The notes under the pieces: model-generated | What the model was told of the DNA's origin: nothing | Databases searched by the model: none | What the model saw: the letters and a program-made list of their open reading frames with translations, nothing else | Translations under genes and position numbers: made by a program | Shown here: positions 1 through 7,249 of the stretch, one piece after another | How positions within the stretch are numbered: the first letter of the stretch is position 1 | Layout of the letters: the number at the start of each line of letters is the position of its first letter | Source of the DNA: an uncultured Acetatifactor sp. | GTDB lineage: Bacteria > Bacillota > Clostridia > Lachnospirales > Lachnospiraceae | Assembly: GCA_910589035.1 (NCBI GenBank) | Contig: CAJUSI010000074.1 | Coordinates: 1-17,238, forward strand | Reading direction: 5' to 3' | Length of the DNA: 17,238 bases

Positions 1-1860
1 CATGCGCTGGCTCTTGACCTCCGCATCCACAGCCTTCTTCAGGCCCTCCTGAATCTTGAACACCTGTTCCCGGAAAGGCTCGAACACGCCCAGGTCTTCA
101 TTGATTGTCACATTCAGTTTCCCCTCTGCAATCTCATCCACCGCCTTTAAGAGGATCCGATAGCGCTTCTGTATCTCGCTGATATACCGCTTGAAAACCA
201 CATACAGCAAAAGGGAATACACCAGCGTAACGGCGAAACCACCGATCCAGAGGCAGCTGATAAAGAAGAGGACCGCCGCATTCACCAAAAGCAGTTTGAC
301 GATAGTCTTATTGGCGTCCTGGGTCAGATCCAGATGCGCCACCGCCCTGTAGGATTTTATTACCTGTCTCTTGACAAAAGGAAAGAAACGCCAGGTAAGA
401 CTTCTCTGCTTAATATATTCCTTCAACCCCAACCCCCTCAGTGCTCTGGCACATATCCCCAGATACCAGCAGAAGAAGAAAAACGCGGTGAGCACCGTCA
501 GGTTGAGGATACCGACCGCATACTCCGCAAGCTTCTGATCTCCAATATGCTCCGTAAATACCCCCCCTGCTTTGCCGCTGGCCACATAGACGATCATGGT
601 CAGGATGGATTCCGTGAGCACAGCGGAAAATACCAGGAAACAGAGCAGGAATTCCAGCGGCAGGCAGCAGATCCTTTCATTTTTCCAGGGCTTTGTATCG
701 CGCAGAATCGGAAGAAAGCATCCTGCCAGAGCCAGCGCCAGCATACAGATTACCAATATATTGCCGATGCCGGAGCGCACATAGGAGTTAAAGGAATAGT
801 AATTGCTGCTTGGCGCCGCGTAATACCGGATGGTATAGTCCGTTGACTGAGAAGAAACCGTGCCCACATAGAAGGTTTCCGTCTTTGTCTCCCAGGCGCT
901 TTTGGCCACGGCAAAGGTTACCGTACAGTTCACGGGCTGCCGCACACGTCCGTATTTTTCAAACACCTCTGAATTCTCCGCAATCAGATCCTTTGCCCCT
1001 CTCCGGACAGCTTCATTGGCAAGCTTTCTGAGCTGAACCGTATTTGCCCCCAGAACAGGCTCTCCGATGGTCACGTTTCCCAGACCGTCAAAGGAAAAAC
1101 TCAGGTAAAAAAACTCTTCCTCTGCCGACCGGTTTCGTTCCTCCGCGGACATGTTCGTAATACATTTTCCTGTGACATTGTCTTCTATGATATAGTCATA
1201 GCTGATATTCAGATTGCTGAAGTTGCTTTCCAGATTCTGAAAATAGGTCCTTACATCCTCAATATTATTTCTCAGAGCCTGGCATTCATCTATATCCAGC
1301 GTATACAGACTGGCGCTTTGCGAATATTTCTCTACAAAGTCCTCACCCAGATACCCTTGAGCAATATAGGAGTCCGTTAGCTCCTCGTTCAGCTGCTCGC
1401 TCCAGTTCTGCCCCAGCTCCTCTGCGGATTCGTACTCTTCCAGTATAACGGATTCTTTCATGAGATGCAGCAGATTTTCATATTCCTGAAGCTCTCTCTC
1501 ATCCAGAATCCATTCATAGCCCTCCCGGGCTTCCAGGTAGATATCGGCATAATCCAGCTTTGTCTCATTCTGAGAATTATACAGATCCCGATACAGCAGG
1601 TAACAGCTTTGATAAAGCCAGGCAATATTGTCCGCAGCCTCCAGAGGACTTTCCTCGTATATTTCCGCTCTGGACCGGAACACTCCGTAAAAGCAGCTGA
1701 ACAGAAAGGCACAGACAAAGCTGATTACCAATCCCCAAAAAAGCCAGAGCTTCCCCCGGAGAAACCGTTCAAAAGGCCCCCGGTCCGAAGCTTTTTTCCC
1801 CACAGATATGGATTCCTCCTGCAATTTTGCTTCCTGCTTTCTTTTCTTCAAAAGTCCCAT
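1..1860 (-). CDS. Sensor histidine kinase, N-terminal part (cut by window edge)
   Basis: The reading frame is open for 620 codons from ATG at 1860 to the left edge with no stop. I chose this start because GGAGGTG lies about 9 bases upstream. An in-frame GTG at 1917 overlaps the regulator's stop as GTGA but has a weak ribosome site. The protein begins with a Lys/Glu-rich cytoplasmic stretch. One membrane span follows at about residues 38-60, then an extracytoplasmic domain of about 300 residues (61-360). Several more spans lie at about 361-384, 393-425, 447-470 and 520-555. The last visible part (about 555-620) reads like a HAMP-type linker, with VDEIAEGKLNVTI and then KAVDAEVKSQRM. In clostridial kinases such a linker leads straight into the H-box, so the catalytic half is inferred to lie just outside the window. 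The upstream response regulator supports the call. The sensed signal is unknown. Confidence 0.85.
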   Translation of the reverse strand, partial: MGLLKKRKQEAKLQEESISVGKKASDRGPFERFLRGKLWLFWGLVISFVCAFLFSCFYGVFRSRAEIYEESPLEAADNIAWLYQSCYLLYRDLYNSQNETKLDYADIYLEAREGYEWILDERELQEYENLLHLMKESVILEEYESAEELGQNWSEQLNEELTDSYIAQGYLGEDFVEKYSQSASLYTLDIDECQALRNNIEDVRTYFQNLESNFSNLNISYDYIIEDNVTGKCITNMSAEERNRSAEEEFFYLSFSFDGLGNVTIGEPVLGANTVQLRKLANEAVRRGAKDLIAENSEVFEKYGRVRQPVNCTVTFAVAKSAWETKTETFYVGTVSSQSTDYTIRYYAAPSSNYYSFNSYVRSGIGNILVICMLALALAGCFLPILRDTKPWKNERICCLPLEFLLCFLVFSAVLTESILTMIVYVASGKAGGVFTEHIGDQKLAEYAVGILNLTVLTAFFFFCWYLGICARALRGLGLKEYIKQRSLTWRFFPFVKRQVIKSYRAVAHLDLTQDANKTIVKLLLVNAAVLFFISCLWIGGFAVTLVYSLLLYVVFKRYISEIQKRYRILLKAVDEIAEGKLNVTINEDLGVFEPFREQVFKIQEGLKKAVDAEVKSQRM

Positions 1861-1913
1861 GACTTCTTTCACCTCCGCTGCTGTCCGCCGAACAGGCCTG
1901 CGTATGCGGCTCC

Positions 1914-2624
1914 TCACTGCCTGTCAATTTTATACCCGACTCCCCATACTACTTTCAGATATTTGGGATTTTTGGGGTCAATCTCTATCTTTTCCCTGAT
2001 ATTCCTCACATGTACCATGATTGTATCCGTGTTAACCGCCTTTTCATTCCAGATGCGTTCATAGATTTCATCCGCGGAGAATACCCTTCCCGGATTTTTG
2101 ATGAGGAGCTGCACAATCTTAAATTCCATGGGAGTCAGCTTCACGGGTTCCCCGTCCACGGTTACCTCCACGGTATCCTCGTTCAGTTCCAGCCCTCCGA
2201 TGGTATAGATATGGTCCTTCCCGCCGTCCTCGCTCAGCGCCGACAGGTATTTGGAATACCTGCGCAGATGGGAATTCACTCTGGCCAACAGCTCCAGTGG
2301 GGTAAAGGGTTTGGTCACATAATCGTCCGCCCCCATATTCAGCCCCATGATTTTATCCACTTCCTCGGATTTGGCGGAGAGCATAATCACCGGGAACTCA
2401 TGCTCCTGAGACCTGAGCTTCATCAGCATTGTCACGCCGTCCATCACCGGCATCATGATGTCCACGATTGCCAGATGAATCTCCTCCCTTGCAATGATTT
2501 CCAGCCCCTCCGCTCCATTGGCGGCCTGAAACACTTCATAGCCCTGATTCCGCAGGTAAATCTCGACGCCGTCCCTGATTGCCTTATCATCCTCAACTAC
2601 CAAAATATGATATTTTTGATCCAT
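1914..2624 (-). CDS. OmpR/PhoB-family response regulator
   Basis: A 236-residue two-domain regulator. The receiver domain (about 4-120) has the acidic pocket E11-D12-D13, phospho-acceptor D55 in LAIVDIMMP, S83 in VIMLSAKS, and K105 in the VTKPF motif. The C-terminal winged-helix DNA-binding domain (about 140-235) contains LTPMEFKIVQLL and ends with the VWGVGYKI signature of this family. The frame is open further upstream, to 2657. ATG at 2624 is preferred because GAGGGG sits about 7 bases before it and the receiver fold begins directly after it. The gene has its own consensus promoter at 2679-2707 and precedes the kinase gene by 53 bases, so the two form a two-component operon. Targets cannot be deduced from the window. 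Confidence 0.95.
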   Translation of the reverse strand: MDQKYHILVVEDDKAIRDGVEIYLRNQGYEVFQAANGAEGLEIIAREEIHLAIVDIMMPVMDGVTMLMKLRSQEHEFPVIMLSAKSEEVDKIMGLNMGADDYVTKPFTPLELLARVNSHLRRYSKYLSALSEDGGKDHIYTIGGLELNEDTVEVTVDGEPVKLTPMEFKIVQLLIKNPGRVFSADEIYERIWNEKAVNTDTIMVHVRNIREKIEIDPKNPKYLKVVWGVGYKIDRQ

Positions 2625-2678
2625 ATACTGCCCCTCTCGCTTCCTGTTTTTCTGCACTGTCTTTTTTGCAATAACACC

Positions 2679-2707
2679 ATTATAATAGTGAACCGTTTTC
2701 AGTGCAA
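2679..2707 (-). promoter_or_regulatory. Sigma-A-type promoter for the two-component operon
   Basis: On the minus strand, TTGCAC (2707-2702) and TATAAT (2684-2679) are separated by exactly 17 bases. This places a start about 50 bases upstream of the regulator's ATG. The match is strong by consensus, and the site lies downstream of the ilvC terminator, so the two-component system is likely an independent transcription unit. Confidence 0.8.
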
Positions 2708-2807
2708 CCGATTCTTCCCTGTAATGAGCAGCTTTTCGATATGCTTTCCGAATTCCGTTATCGTTTGCATCAGTATAGGTGGAAAATTTAAATTGCAGCT
2801 ATATAGC

Positions 2808-2830
2808 TTTCTCAAGATATTCTTAAGAAA
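2808..2830. promoter_or_regulatory. Interrupted palindrome, possible operator
   Basis: TTTCTCAAGA and TCTTAAGAAA face each other around the 3-base centre TAT, with 9 of 10 positions complementary. It lies about 100 bases upstream of the response-regulator promoter and beyond the ilvC terminator. It could be a binding site for a dimeric regulator, including the adjacent one, but no binding consensus was recognised. The rest of 2708-2868 shows nothing else. Confidence 0.3.
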
Positions 2831-2868
2831 AGATTAATTAAGGAGAAACATCCGAAGCCCGGGAAATG

Positions 2869-2905
2869 AAAAACGGCCGAAAATGAATTGCTCATTTTGC
2901 AGCCG
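2869..2905 (-). terminator. Intrinsic terminator of the ilv operon (possibly bidirectional)
   Basis: The arms AAAATGA (2880-2886) and TCATTTT (2892-2898) are extended by CGGC (2874-2877) and GCCG (2902-2905) with small internal bulges. On the minus strand the hairpin is followed by five T at 2873-2869, about 60 bases after the ilvC stop. On the plus strand the other side is also T-rich (2908-2920), so it could stop transcription in both directions. No convergent plus-strand gene was seen. Confidence 0.85.
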
Positions 2906-2964
2906 CCTTTTTTGTATTTTTTATTCTCTCCGGATAGAGCCTGAGTCTGAAGTTCTGAAAATAC

Positions 2965-3984
2965 TTAGTTATTGATCAGCTTGTCCTCTTCATTGTTCCA
3001 GCTGTAAAGCTTCCTGATCTCCTCGCCCACCTTCTCCGCGGGATGCTCCGATGCCAGCTTTCTCATGGCTTTAAAGTGAACCTGCCTTCCCGCGGAAGAC
3101 ATATCCAGCAGAAATTCCTTTGCAAAGGTTCCGTCCTGGATGTCGCTTAAGATCTTCTTCATGGTCTTCTTGGTCTCCTCGGTAATCAGCTTGGGACCGG
3201 TGATGTAATCGCCGTACTCCGCTGTATTGGAGATGGAATACCTCATTCCGGCAAATCCGCTCTGATAGATCAGATCAACGATCAGCTTCATTTCATGAAT
3301 ACACTCGAAATAGGCATTTCTCTCATCATAGCCGGCTTCCACCAGAGTCTCAAATCCTGCCTGCATCAATGCGCACACGCCGCCGCATAAAACGGCCTGC
3401 TCCCCGAAGAGATCTGTCTCTGTCTCGGTGCGGAAGGTAGTCTCCAGTACGCCTGCTCTCGCGCCGCCGATGCCCAATGCGTATGCCAGCGCGATGTCCT
3501 TTGCCTTGCCCGTGGCATCCTGCTCCACGGCGATGAGGCAGGGAACACCCTTGCCCTCCTGGTACTCGCTGCGCACGGTATGTCCGGGGCCCTTGGGCGC
3601 AATCATGGTCACATCCACACAGGCGGGCGGCACGATGCAGCCGAAGTGGATATTAAAGCCATGGGCAAACATCAGCATATTGCCCTCCTCCAGGTTGGGC
3701 TCGATATCCTTCTTGTAGAGATCGGCCTGCTTCTCGTCGTTGATCAGAATCATGATGATATCAGCCTGCTTCGCGGCTTCCGCGGCGGTAAACACCTCAA
3801 AGCCCTGCTTCACGGCCTTATCCCAGGACCTGGAGCCCTCATACAGACCGATGATGACATGACAGCCGGAATCCTTTAAATTCAGCGCATGGGCATGCCC
3901 CTGACTGCCGTAACCGATAATCGCTATAGTCTTTCCCTCCAACAGGGACAGATTACAGTCTTCCTGATAATAAATTCTTGGCAT
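2965..3984 (-). CDS. ilvC: Ketol-acid reductoisomerase (class I)
   Basis: This cytoplasmic enzyme carries out the Mg-dependent alkyl migration and NADPH-dependent reduction of 2-acetolactate or 2-aceto-2-hydroxybutyrate, the second step of valine, leucine and isoleucine synthesis. At 339 residues it has the class I (short) length. The Rossmann motif GYGSQG lies at 24-29 and the cofactor loop LYEGSRSW at about 47-54. H108 is in the FAHGFNIHFG motif, and K131 is in APKGPGHTVRSEY. The metal ligands are D191 and E195 (TDLFGEQ) and E227 and E231 (FECIHEMK), with S252 in the RYSISNTAEYGDY segment. The start is backed by CGGAGGAG 8 bases upstream. It is the last gene of the ilv cluster and is followed by a terminator. 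Tandem hairpins fill the gap to the preceding ilvN gene. All expected catalytic residues are present. Confidence 0.97.
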   Translation of the reverse strand: MPRIYYQEDCNLSLLEGKTIAIIGYGSQGHAHALNLKDSGCHVIIGLYEGSRSWDKAVKQGFEVFTAAEAAKQADIIMILINDEKQADLYKKDIEPNLEEGNMLMFAHGFNIHFGCIVPPACVDVTMIAPKGPGHTVRSEYQEGKGVPCLIAVEQDATGKAKDIALAYALGIGGARAGVLETTFRTETETDLFGEQAVLCGGVCALMQAGFETLVEAGYDERNAYFECIHEMKLIVDLIYQSGFAGMRYSISNTAEYGDYITGPKLITEETKKTMKKILSDIQDGTFAKEFLLDMSSAGRQVHFKAMRKLASEHPAEKVGEEIRKLYSWNNEEDKLINN

Positions 3985-4009
3985 TTTATTCTCCTCCGTT
4001 TCCTTCCCC

Positions 4010-4122
4010 GCAGGCTATCTCATTGCCTGCAGATAAAATTGATAGAATTTGGATCATAGAATCTTATTTTAGATTCTATGATAGCACTTGGATCATGGAA
4101 TCCTGTTTTGAATTCCATGATC
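4010..4122. repeat. Three consecutive hairpins between ilvN and ilvC, two of them tandem copies
   Basis: Copy 1 has perfect 12-bp arms ATCATAGAATCT (4053-4064) and AGATTCTATGAT (4071-4082) around a 6-base loop. Copy 2 has 11-bp arms GATCATGGAAT (4091-4101) and ATTCCATGATC (4112-4122). The units recur with a 39-bp period (GGATCATAG at 4051, GGATCATGG at 4090) and several differences are compensated on both arms. A third, GC-rich hairpin, GCAGGC (4010-4015) with GCCTGC (4025-4030), lies nearest to ilvC. None has a T-run typical of a terminator in the operon direction. They may modulate RNA processing or stability between ilvN and ilvC, or may be copies of a dispersed palindromic repeat. Confidence 0.75.
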
Positions 4123-4150
4123 TGTATATAACTGACAGGTCTCCCTGGAG

Positions 4151-4651
4151 CTAATCAATATATACAATCTGATCCGTGCCTCTTCCCAGTCCGGCAATCC
4201 CGGTCCTGGCCTGTTCCAGAATCTCATATCCGTCCAGCAGACCGATGAAGGCGTCAATCTTCTGCTGGTTGCCGGTCAGCTCGATCATCAGGCTTTCCGG
4301 CGACACATCAATAATCTTTGCACGGAAAATATCCGCGATGGCGATGACGCTCTGCCTCTGATCCGGCGTAGCTCTCACCTTAATCATGAGCAGCTCCCGG
4401 AATACGCTGGCCTCCGGCTTTAATTCCCGGATATTGCGCACATCCTCCAGCTTTGCAAGCTGCTTTTCAATCTGCTCCAGAATTTCCTCATCGCCTGAGG
4501 CCACGATGGTAATTCTGGTAATGCGGGGGGCCGCGGTGGCACCAGCCGTAATGCTCTCCACATTATAGCCCCTTCTGGAAAAGAGACCGGCAATCCGGCT
4601 CAATACGCCGGAGGTATTGTTTACAAGAAGCTGAAATACTCTTTTTTGCAT
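4151..4651 (-). CDS. ilvN: Acetolactate synthase regulatory subunit (second ACT-domain copy)
   Basis: A 166-residue small subunit that should bind and activate the acetolactate synthase catalytic subunit and give valine feedback inhibition. The N-terminal ACT domain (about 1-75) has SGVLSRIAGLFSRRGYNVES. N12, G15 and N30 match the E. coli IlvH positions N11, G14 and N29 that line the valine site. GDEEILEQIEKQLAKLEDV follows, and the C-terminal domain starts near FRELLMIKV and ends in ARTGIAGLGRG. The start has AAGGGGTGG about 6 bases upstream. It is much closer to classical IlvN/IlvH than its upstream neighbour. A consensus promoter lies about 130 bases upstream, so it can probably be expressed with ilvC independently of ilvB. 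The gap to ilvC holds tandem hairpins. Confidence 0.95.
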   Translation of the reverse strand: MQKRVFQLLVNNTSGVLSRIAGLFSRRGYNVESITAGATAAPRITRITIVASGDEEILEQIEKQLAKLEDVRNIRELKPEASVFRELLMIKVRATPDQRQSVIAIADIFRAKIIDVSPESLMIELTGNQQKIDAFIGLLDGYEILEQARTGIAGLGRGTDQIVYID

Positions 4652-4783
4652 ACTAATCCACCCCTTTGAACTGCTTTATTCTGATATCCCGGGGACTTCC
4701 CTGATCCCGCAGAAGCAGATTCTTCCTGCCTTTCCTCCTGCAGCGTATGCCGGAGTCGGGCTTTGTCCGAAAACTCTCTGGCT

Positions 4784-4812
4784 ATCATATCAATTTCCCC
4801 CGGAAAAGTCAA
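4784..4812 (-). promoter_or_regulatory. Internal promoter upstream of ilvN-ilvC
   Basis: On the minus strand TTGACT (4812-4807) is followed after exactly 17 bases by TATGAT (4789-4784). It lies in the 178-base gap between the two ACT-domain genes and would start a transcript about 125 bases before the ilvN ATG at 4651. The leader between promoter and gene contains no T-box consensus and no clear terminator. A 55-codon frame from ATG at 4788 overlaps the promoter itself and is unlikely to be translated from this transcript. Confidence 0.7.
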
Positions 4813-4829
4813 TAAAAACACGGGAATCC

Positions 4830-5327
4830 TTATTTTCCTTCATCGTTTTCGCTGCATTTGCACAGAGCCAGCGTCCCTGTCCTTGCCACTTCCACAATGC
4901 TGATGGTCTGCAGCATCTTGATCATAAGCTTTATTTTCTCCGGCTCATCGCATATCTGGATCATCATAAAATGCTTTGACATATCTACGATCTGCGCCTT
5001 CATGATCTCGCACAGCTCCATGATCTCACGGCGGTTGCTCTTGTTGTACTTGATCTTGATCAACATCAGCTCCCTGGTAATGCACTGTCGTTCCGAAAAT
5101 GTCTTTACCTTGATTACATCCAGCTTTTTGTTCAGCTGTTTCTCGATCTGTTCTATGGTCCTTTCGTCCCCGCTGCTTACAATGGTCATGCAGGATACCG
5201 TGCGGTCGTCCGTCTCCCCCACAGCCAGACTGTCGATATTAAAGCAGCGGCGGGAGAAAAGACCTGCAACCTTGCAGAGTACGCCGGAACGGTTTTCCAC
5301 CAATACGGAATATATTCTTGTCTTCAT
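4830..5327 (-). CDS. ilvN: Divergent acetolactate synthase regulatory subunit (first ACT-domain copy)
   Basis: A 165-residue IlvN/IlvH homologue placed directly after ilvB (30-base gap, AGGAGAG ribosome site). The ACT domain (about 1-75) has NRSGVLCKVAGLFSRR and FNIDS. N12, G15 and N30 keep the positions that contact valine in E. coli IlvH. The usual EQIEKQLNK helix is present, and the C-terminal domain begins at TRELMLIKI and ends VARTGTLALCK. The C-terminal half is Lys/Met-rich and differs clearly from the second copy (for example KHFMMIQICDEPEKIKLMIKML). Two adjacent but unlike small subunits suggest a heteromeric or alternately regulated synthase. That role is inference; only family membership is seen. 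It could also serve a different ThDP enzyme, though its position after ilvB makes this less likely. Confidence 0.88.
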   Translation of the reverse strand: MKTRIYSVLVENRSGVLCKVAGLFSRRCFNIDSLAVGETDDRTVSCMTIVSSGDERTIEQIEKQLNKKLDVIKVKTFSERQCITRELMLIKIKYNKSNRREIMELCEIMKAQIVDMSKHFMMIQICDEPEKIKLMIKMLQTISIVEVARTGTLALCKCSENDEGK

Positions 5328-5357
5328 TTTGCTCTCCTATTTACAGTTCAGAAGTCT

Positions 5358-6971
5358 CTATACAAGATCCATGGGATCGATGACACATTCCAACAGCATG
5401 GATACATCATCCTTTAAAAAAGCATCTATGGTTTCATCGCATTTGTCCATATCCGTAAGCCGCAGGAAAGGAATGCCATAAGCCGCCGAAAGCTTTTCCA
5501 GATCAGGACTGCCGGACAAATCCACCACCGAATACTGATCCTGATAGGTAAAGTGCTGGTATTGCCGGACCATGCCAAGATAGTTATTTTTCAGTATTAC
5601 TATTTTCACCGGAACGGAATGCTGACACATGGTGGCTAGCTCCATCATGGACATCTGGAAGGAACCGTCCCCGCACACCGCTACCACCTGCCTGTTGGGC
5701 GCCGCCACCTTTGCGCCCATGGCGGCCGGAATGGAATAGCCCATGGTCCCCATACCGCCGGTGGTAAGGAATTTCCCCTTTTTCACCTTTGCATAGGTAC
5801 AGGACCAGATCTGGTTCTGTCCCACGTCCGCTACATAGACGGCCGTTTCTTCCATTTTCTCCGTAAGTCTGGCAATAAATTTTGCCGGGTCCACATAAGC
5901 CGGATTCGGATTGCGCTTTTTCGCCATGGTACGTCTGTACTCATTCAGGGTTCTGAGCCATTCCTCGCCGTTGCATATAAAGTCCTCTTTCTTAATATCT
6001 TCAAAAATATGCCAGGCATCTCCCACCAGTGGAATGGTGGGGCCGGCGTTTTTGCCGATTTCGGCGGGATCCACATCAATATGTACCAGTACCTTGTTCT
6101 TCGTGATAATGTCGGGCTGATTGACCGCGCGGTCCGCAACCCTCGCTCCCACCATAATCAGCAGATCCGATTCCATCATGGCACGGTTGGCATAGGGCTG
6201 TCCGTTATTTCCGACCATTCCGTAATACAGAGGATGATCCGACGGCATGATGCCGATGCCCATCATGGTGGTCACCACCGGAATCCTGTGTTTCTCTGCA
6301 AAATTGCGCAGGCTTTCTTCCGCCCCGCTTAAGAGCACGCCGCCGCCGGCGCAGATAAGCGGTCTTCTGGCTTTTTCCAGCTCTCCGATCACCTTTTTGA
6401 TCTGTACGGCATGTCCCTTCACCGTGGGCTTGTAGGTCCTTAAGGAGACTTCCTCCGGATATTTGAACCTGCTTACGGGTGCATTCTGAATATCAATGGG
6501 AATGTCAATGAGAACAGGTCCCCTTCTCCCCGTATTTGCAATATGGAATGCTTCCTTGAATATTCCGGGAATGTCGTTTGCATTCTTCACCAGATAGCTG
6601 TATTTGACAAAGGACTCCACCGCGCCCGTAATATCCGCTTCCTGGAATACATCACTGCCCAAAAGCTCGCTGTTGACCTGTCCGGTAATGCATATCAGCG
6701 GGATACTGTCCGCAAAAGCGGTGGCTATACCGGTGATCACATTGGTTGCCCCGGGGCCCGATGTCACGGCACATACACCCGGTTTTCCCGTGAGCCTGGA
6801 CACACCGCTGGCGGCGTGGGCCGCGTTCTGCTCCGTCCGGATGAGAATCGTTCTGATATCGGACTCCAGGATACTGTTGTAGAAAGGACAGATAGCGACT
6901 CCGGGATAGCCGAACACCGTACTGACTCCCTCCGCTTCCAGACATCTGACAATGGCGTCTGCACCTATCAT
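5358..6971 (-). CDS. ilvB: Acetolactate synthase catalytic subunit, divergent form
   Basis: A ThDP- and FAD-type enzyme that condenses two pyruvates to 2-acetolactate, or pyruvate with 2-ketobutyrate, the first common step of branched-chain amino acid synthesis. It has 537 residues with the usual three domains. The N-terminal pyrimidine-binding domain carries GYPG (21-24) and the catalytic Glu E47 in RTEQNAAH. The central domain spans about 190-330. The C-terminal domain has the diphosphate motif GDGS (434-437) ending in N462-N463. Two departures stand out. The stretch LGMVRQYQ has Y471 where most synthases have Trp (W464 in E. coli isozyme II, linked to 2-ketobutyrate preference). The protein also stops at IDPMDLV, without the PMVPPG-like tail of typical IlvB. 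AGAGGAGG supports the start. Two ACT subunits and ilvC follow, which makes a non-anabolic decarboxylase role unlikely. Confidence 0.93.
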   Translation of the reverse strand: MIGADAIVRCLEAEGVSTVFGYPGVAICPFYNSILESDIRTILIRTEQNAAHAASGVSRLTGKPGVCAVTSGPGATNVITGIATAFADSIPLICITGQVNSELLGSDVFQEADITGAVESFVKYSYLVKNANDIPGIFKEAFHIANTGRRGPVLIDIPIDIQNAPVSRFKYPEEVSLRTYKPTVKGHAVQIKKVIGELEKARRPLICAGGGVLLSGAEESLRNFAEKHRIPVVTTMMGIGIMPSDHPLYYGMVGNNGQPYANRAMMESDLLIMVGARVADRAVNQPDIITKNKVLVHIDVDPAEIGKNAGPTIPLVGDAWHIFEDIKKEDFICNGEEWLRTLNEYRRTMAKKRNPNPAYVDPAKFIARLTEKMEETAVYVADVGQNQIWSCTYAKVKKGKFLTTGGMGTMGYSIPAAMGAKVAAPNRQVVAVCGDGSFQMSMMELATMCQHSVPVKIVILKNNYLGMVRQYQHFTYQDQYSVVDLSGSPDLEKLSAAYGIPFLRLTDMDKCDETIDAFLKDDVSMLLECVIDPMDLV

Positions 6972-7037
6972 ATTTTTCCTCCTCTATTATCTTATTTTAA
7001 TCAGTAACATCCGTCATTCTTATTTCTCTGTAATGGC

Positions 7038-7123
7038 TTTTATCAGAAATGCCAAATATGCCAGTCTTCCGTTATCTATCAGGGTTATGGCATACCGCAG
7101 ACTATGTTCGCAGCCTGATAAAA
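7038..7123 (-). promoter_or_regulatory. Candidate structured leader upstream of ilvB
   Basis: In the 278-base gap before ilvB, outer arms TTTTATCAG (7123-7115) and CTGATAAAA (7046-7038) are perfectly complementary over 9 bp. They enclose a second pair, TATGCCA (7094-7088) and TGGCATA (7063-7057). A second TGGCAT at 7054-7049 could compete for the same partner, so two alternative folds are possible. No T-box consensus GGGTGGNACCGCG and no T-run were seen. Tiny minus-strand frames lie here: 24 codons at 7159-7085, and seven codons at 7010-6987 reading M-L-L-I-K-I-R, both with weak ribosome sites. A TATAAT occurs at 7170-7165 without a good -35. Function is unproven. Confidence 0.45.
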
Positions 7124-7249
7124 TTGTTGTTCCTGAGCAATTATTTTGAATAATATCATACCTGATTATAATTCGCAGCAGAAACTCCCGGACCTTTTAT
7201 AAATGACGGTACGGCCCGCTGCGTGAAAGTCTGGATACGGCATCCGCGG

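Noticed and set aside
2010..2837. A 275-codon plus-strand open frame
   Set aside because: Antisense to the response regulator, with a His-rich translation typical of a shadow frame.
4621..4821. A 66-codon minus-strand frame between the two ACT genes
   Set aside because: It overlaps the internal promoter and the start of ilvN in another frame, starts with GTG without a good ribosome site, and encodes no recognisable domain.
6972..7249. T-box or known riboswitch before ilvB
   Set aside because: The T-box consensus GGGTGGNACCGCG is absent, and there is no terminator hairpin with a T-run. Only unclassified inverted repeats are visible.
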